A stretch of DNA of 63,438 bases from Prorocentrum cordatum (taxonomy: Eukaryota > Sar > Dinophyceae > Prorocentrales > Prorocentraceae), in the NCBI GenBank assembly GCA_963575745.1, contig CAUYUJ010018887.1, positions 80,319-143,756 on the forward strand. Direction: 5' to 3'. Positions 55,241-63,438 of the stretch are shown here, piece after piece (the first letter of the stretch is position 1; the number at the start of each line of letters is the position of its first letter). The translations under genes were made by a program, and so were the position numbers. The notes below the pieces were generated by a model, which ran no database searches, was not told the origin of the DNA, and saw only the letters and a list, made by a program, of their open reading frames with translations.

Positions 55241-56985
55241 GTCCAGTACAGGGAACAGGGGAGCGCGGGTAGCACGCTCACCATCGTCAGAATCAACACT
55301 AGCGGCGGGCGTCCAACAACCACGATCCTCACGCCCGCTACGGAAGGTCGAACAAGGAGCACCAAAAGTATCAGGCGGACGGCTACCTAATCCAGGAGCA
55401 CCACCGGGGCACCAAGAGGACCACGCAGCAGGAGCAGTGCAGGCAAGTAGGGACCCATGCGGTCCTAAACCATGGAGCCATCACTCACGAAAGGGTGAGC
55501 CATATCGCGGCCAAACATACGACGCCCCTGGGGTGGCGACCATCGCTGTAGATGAACAAGCCAATAAACCAAAAAACAGTGAAAACCGAAACGAATGGAT
55601 GGACCAGTGCATCCCAGAAGTTTGTCACGCGCTGGAGGGAGCAATTTTCAGCCACGCGACGATGATCGACAGCTTCAACGCAAGCGACGGATGGCACAAT
55701 AGGTGCGCAACACGGCGTGGAGGCGAGGGCTGAATAACAAAGATGAGGCTATTCGGATCACAAACAACCTCCCGGCGCTGGACACGGACGCGCAGGAGGA
55801 GAAAGGACACCACACAACGGACAACCACCTGGAGGGCAAGAGGTGGCTGGACAAGAGGACGCCGCCGAGGCAGGATACGGAAACTCAGGGACGTCGCCTC
55901 GCCCTTGAACCCATGCACCCTGGCGGGGCGCGCGCCTTTCGGAGGGGCGCGACGGCGCGAGACAAGGTGTACCAGGAGGCATTGGACATGGAACCGTGGA
56001 ATGATGGAGGAGGGCGAGGGAACTGTGCGAGGAGGCCTCCTTTCCTTGACGCGGCGCCAGCACGTCGAGCTGCTGGGCGTTCGACGGCTGGTAGGCGAAC
56101 GCAACGCAAATATTTCAGAGGCCCCGCGGCGCTGCCAGCGACTCAGCCCGGGCCGAGGGGTCGCCCACAAGGGTGCGACTTTGCCCCGGCGTCGGACTGG
56201 ACGCTCACGGAGGATCTGATCCCAGGGACCCCAGCCCAGCGAAGCAGCCCGCGGGCCCAGCTGTTGCGCGCGCCTTCCCGGTGAATGGGGAAGGGGAAGA
56301 GGGGGGGCGGAGAGCGGCTCGGCAAGGGGTCAGAATGCTGTCCGAGGGCGGGCCAGCACGCTGCGCCCACCCCCCAATTGACCCTGCCCGTCGCTGGCAT
56401 CTTCAACCATTTTCCGAGCTCGACGACGACGGGCAGCGCAGGATGGGGGGGATGGAGAACCAACCTGAGGCGGGGGAGGGGAGGGGGAAAAGAAACGGAG
56501 ACGGAGATCACGCGGCGCAGACGGAGACGGCGCAGGAGGGGGCAGAGAGGGGGAGATCAACGCGGACGTGCAGCGCAGGAGGGGGGAGATCGAGAATGAG
56601 GCCGGAGAAGAAGATCCAGCGGCGAAGACCGAGACCACCCATTCAATCGAGAAGGCCACTGGGCAGAGGGGGAAAGCGAAGAGGAAGGAGGGGTTGGAGC
56701 AAAGGCCCTCTCAGCCCGGCGTTCCCCGCCGCGCGCCTCCCGGGCACGGGCCTGACGGGCCGTCGGGCTCCCCCAGATGCGGCGCGGCGCCCCGGCCTCC
56801 GCTGCCGGGGAGGCGCGCGCGCGGAGACGACGCCCCCGCGCGAGGTGGGCGCGCGCGCGGGCGGCCGCGCGGAGCCGTCAGCAGATGTCCAACGGGCTCT
56901 CGAACTTGCCGCAGATCTTCGGGCCGCAGCACGCGGCGCCGAGCCCCCAGGGGCACGTGGAGAAGTTCTGACGTCGGGCTCCAGT
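55241..56985. other. No gene recognised
   Basis: GC-rich sequence with many overlapping open frames on both strands and no motif that I trust. G-runs at 56290-56600. Confidence 0.4.
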
Positions 56986-56989
56986 TTCG

Positions 56990-61420
<4,431 letters not shown>

Positions 61421-63170
61421 CAGCGCCTTCCTGGGACCATCGACCGATGTCCAGCATCCGAAACGACACCTCTCCGCACCTCGAGCATCCTCGAGCATCC
61501 TTGATCCTCCTCCTCCTCGCCCTCCTCCTCCGCCCCCCCCCCCCATCGCCGCCATCATCACCGTCATCACCCCCGCCCTCTTCCTAGAAAGGCGGCCCGA
61601 GCAGCACCTCGCGCTCACCAGCGACCTCCCGGAGCCGAGCGCGGAAGAGCGCAGCCAGGCACAAAACGCCCCCTGCGCGCACCTCGGGGCCACGAGGCGG
61701 CGCCTCCAGGCACGCGCCCCGGCCCAGCCTGCACCGCCAGACACGCCCAGACGGGGCCAGACCCACCAACGGAGAGGGCAACTGCATCATGGGGCGCGCA
61801 GGGCAGGAATCCCAGGGCACCAGAGAAGGGATGCTGCCCGCGGGCGGCGAGGGCGCAGCTGGCGCTGCAGCGTCCTCAAAGGGCCCCGCCGGGGAAATGG
61901 ATCCAGGAGGCGACGGAGGCCGCGGGCGCCGAGGCCGCGGCGCGCGCGGCGCGCGCGGCCGCGAGGGGCGAGGGCTCCGAGGAGTAGATCCACGAGGCCG
62001 CGCCAGACAGCGGAGGCGGAGCGCGCGCCCACTGGAGGGGGCCGCGCGGATGGGCCCCAGACGACATCGCGGATGAGACGCCAGCTAGCGGGCAGCACCG
62101 CGCCCGGGCAATCGCCGACGACCGGTCTGAGGAGGCGCGGAAGGGTCAAACTGGACAGCGCCGGGCGCAGGCCGGCAGCGGCGAGCAGCCACGGGGCGCC
62201 ACCCCCGAGACCTTCGGTCGCGGAAGTACTCGAGAGTCATCCCGCACCTTTGCGGGAGCGCAGGCGCGGGAGGCGACCGCACGAACCCGGGGCAAGCAGC
62301 TTTGCTCAGCGACGAGCTACTGGAGGCCATGGTCGACGTCGGCCTGCAGCGCGAGGACATCGGGGGCGGCCCGGTCTCATCGCGGGCTCCATGGCGGTCA
62401 TGCTTCCCAAGCCGCAGGGGGCTTCCGACCTGATGGGCTCTCAGGATGGCACCCTCGTCTCTGGAATCGCACCCCTGGAATCGCACCCGACAGTCGGCGG
62501 CGAGGCGGCGGGGAAGGAGCATCGGCGAGGGCCTGGTCGGTTGCTTCAGTAGGGCGGCGAAACCTGCACAGATCCACTGCTCCCTGCGGCAGCCATGCTC
62601 ATTGCCTTGAGGAAAGCACGCGAGGTGGTCGACCGCACTCACCCAGCAGAGCGGCATCCTCGAGAAGCGCCCGCGAGGATTACCCACGAAGGCAACGTCC
62701 GTCCACGCGGGAGACAGGCGCATCACGTTAGACGGATGGGCCTCGATGGGCCCCTTTCTGAACGCGGGCCTCATCGCCGGGCGCGGCCACGCAGAGCGCC
62801 CGCTGAAGGGCGGCCTGCTGCAGGCGGCGAACGGGCGCGCCAGAACGCGCAGGGCGCTGCAGCCGAGGGCCAACCTTGCCATCATGTTCGACGCTTGCTG
62901 CCTGACGCGCTATGGACCAACGGCAAAGGTGGCAACATGCCTTTCAGGGGCAACCAAGATGGTCGCCCAGGGCCTGGTCAGCCTGGAACGCGGCATCTCC
63001 TAAGTACGAGGAGCTGGCGAGCTCGTCGGCCGCGGCATCGCTAACCGCGAAGCCCATGGGTGGCCTGGCTTCCCCGAGGGCAGAGAGCGTCAAGAACCTG
63101 GAAACTAACTTCTGACATCACAGGCGCTCATCATAGCCGGAGGAAGAAGGGGGAGTGCAGCAGCCCAGCT
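61421..63170. other. Unassigned sequence upstream of the A tract
   Basis: Plus-strand frames such as LLSDELLEAMVDVGLQRED (62310) and AVMLPKPQGASDLMGSQDG (62395) look protein-like but lie in different frames, and I do not recognise the family. A minus-strand frame of 266 codons (62085-62885) covers the same region and is probably a shadow. It may be the body of a retroposed transcript ending in the A tract. Confidence 0.3.
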
Positions 63171-63171
63171 G

Positions 63172-63257
<86 letters not shown>
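63172..63257 (+). repeat. 86-nt poly(A) tract
   Basis: Uninterrupted A86 preceded by GCAGCCCAGCTG and followed by CAGAGGCGCATG. It could be the tail of a processed pseudogene or retroelement on the plus strand. No polyadenylation signal AATAAA and no clear target duplication were found. Confidence 0.9.
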
Positions 63258-63258
<1 letters not shown>

Positions 63259-63438
63259 AGAGGCGCATGCTGTTCGCAGGCAGGGCACCGCTGCTGCCCG
63301 TCGCCTCGCGGACACAGGAATCGGACCAATGACGAGGCGCGGAGCCAGCGCCGCGACAGGCCGACGCCATTGCTGGCGACATGGAGGAGCCAAGTAAGCG
63401 CTGCACATCGTAGGCAAGCAGAAGGTAGAAGCTTGAAC

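Noticed and set aside
62085-62885. 266-codon minus-strand frame
   Set aside because: No motif; overlaps protein-like plus-strand fragments and has the amino-acid bias of a GC-rich shadow.

Overview
This window looks like nuclear DNA of a dinoflagellate. The strongest pointers are a 16-nt remnant of the dinoflagellate spliced leader at the 5' end of a LINE (11503-11518), a pentatricopeptide (PPR) array of the SACEKGGQWQ type common in dinoflagellates, introns with GT and apparently GA donors, and a very repeat-rich, mostly GC-rich landscape. Species cannot be fixed from sequence alone. No bacterial operon, rRNA, tRNA or CRISPR was recognised.

Layout. 1-6 kb: GT microsatellite, small inverted-repeat (MITE-like) elements and one orphan exon candidate. 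6.0-11.5 kb: a minus-strand LINE with ORF1 (coiled coil plus RRM-like), an endonuclease-RNase H ORF and a reverse transcriptase ORF, damaged by homopolymer frameshifts. 11.5-29 kb: long (TCC)n, (CAT)n, (TAC)n, (CATA)n and (GAC)n arrays, many small inverted-repeat elements, a compound repeat with about 80-bp subunits, and one exon of a DM10-domain (EFHC-like) protein at 18.2 kb. 29.3-50.9 kb: a minus-strand sialidase gene of which five exons can be chained with consistent reading phases across about 21.6 kb. Its 8.5-kb third intron (between exons C and D) contains a nearly complete 7.9-kb tyrosine-recombinase (DIRS/Ngaro-like) retrotransposon at 35100-42980, with split direct repeats, Gag-like, RT-RNase H-methyltransferase, tyrosine recombinase and a membrane-protein ORF. 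51-53.6 kb: (CAT)n and a GGGGCCACGAAGG minisatellite. 53.8-55.2 kb: plus-strand decayed retroelement ORF1-like sequence. 57.0-61.4 kb: minus-strand PPR array with in-frame stops and frameshifts and a 260-bp (CA)n insertion. 63.2 kb: an 86-nt A tract.

Host genes and both large retroelements are on the minus strand, as expected for a unidirectional dinoflagellate gene block. Most long open frames elsewhere are artefacts of trinucleotide arrays. The small inverted-repeat elements fall into at least ten families; several have clear 5-, 8- or 10-bp target duplications, and many sit in the sialidase introns, so element insertion appears to have built much of the intron length. Everything here is read by eye; domain calls rest on motifs, not searches.
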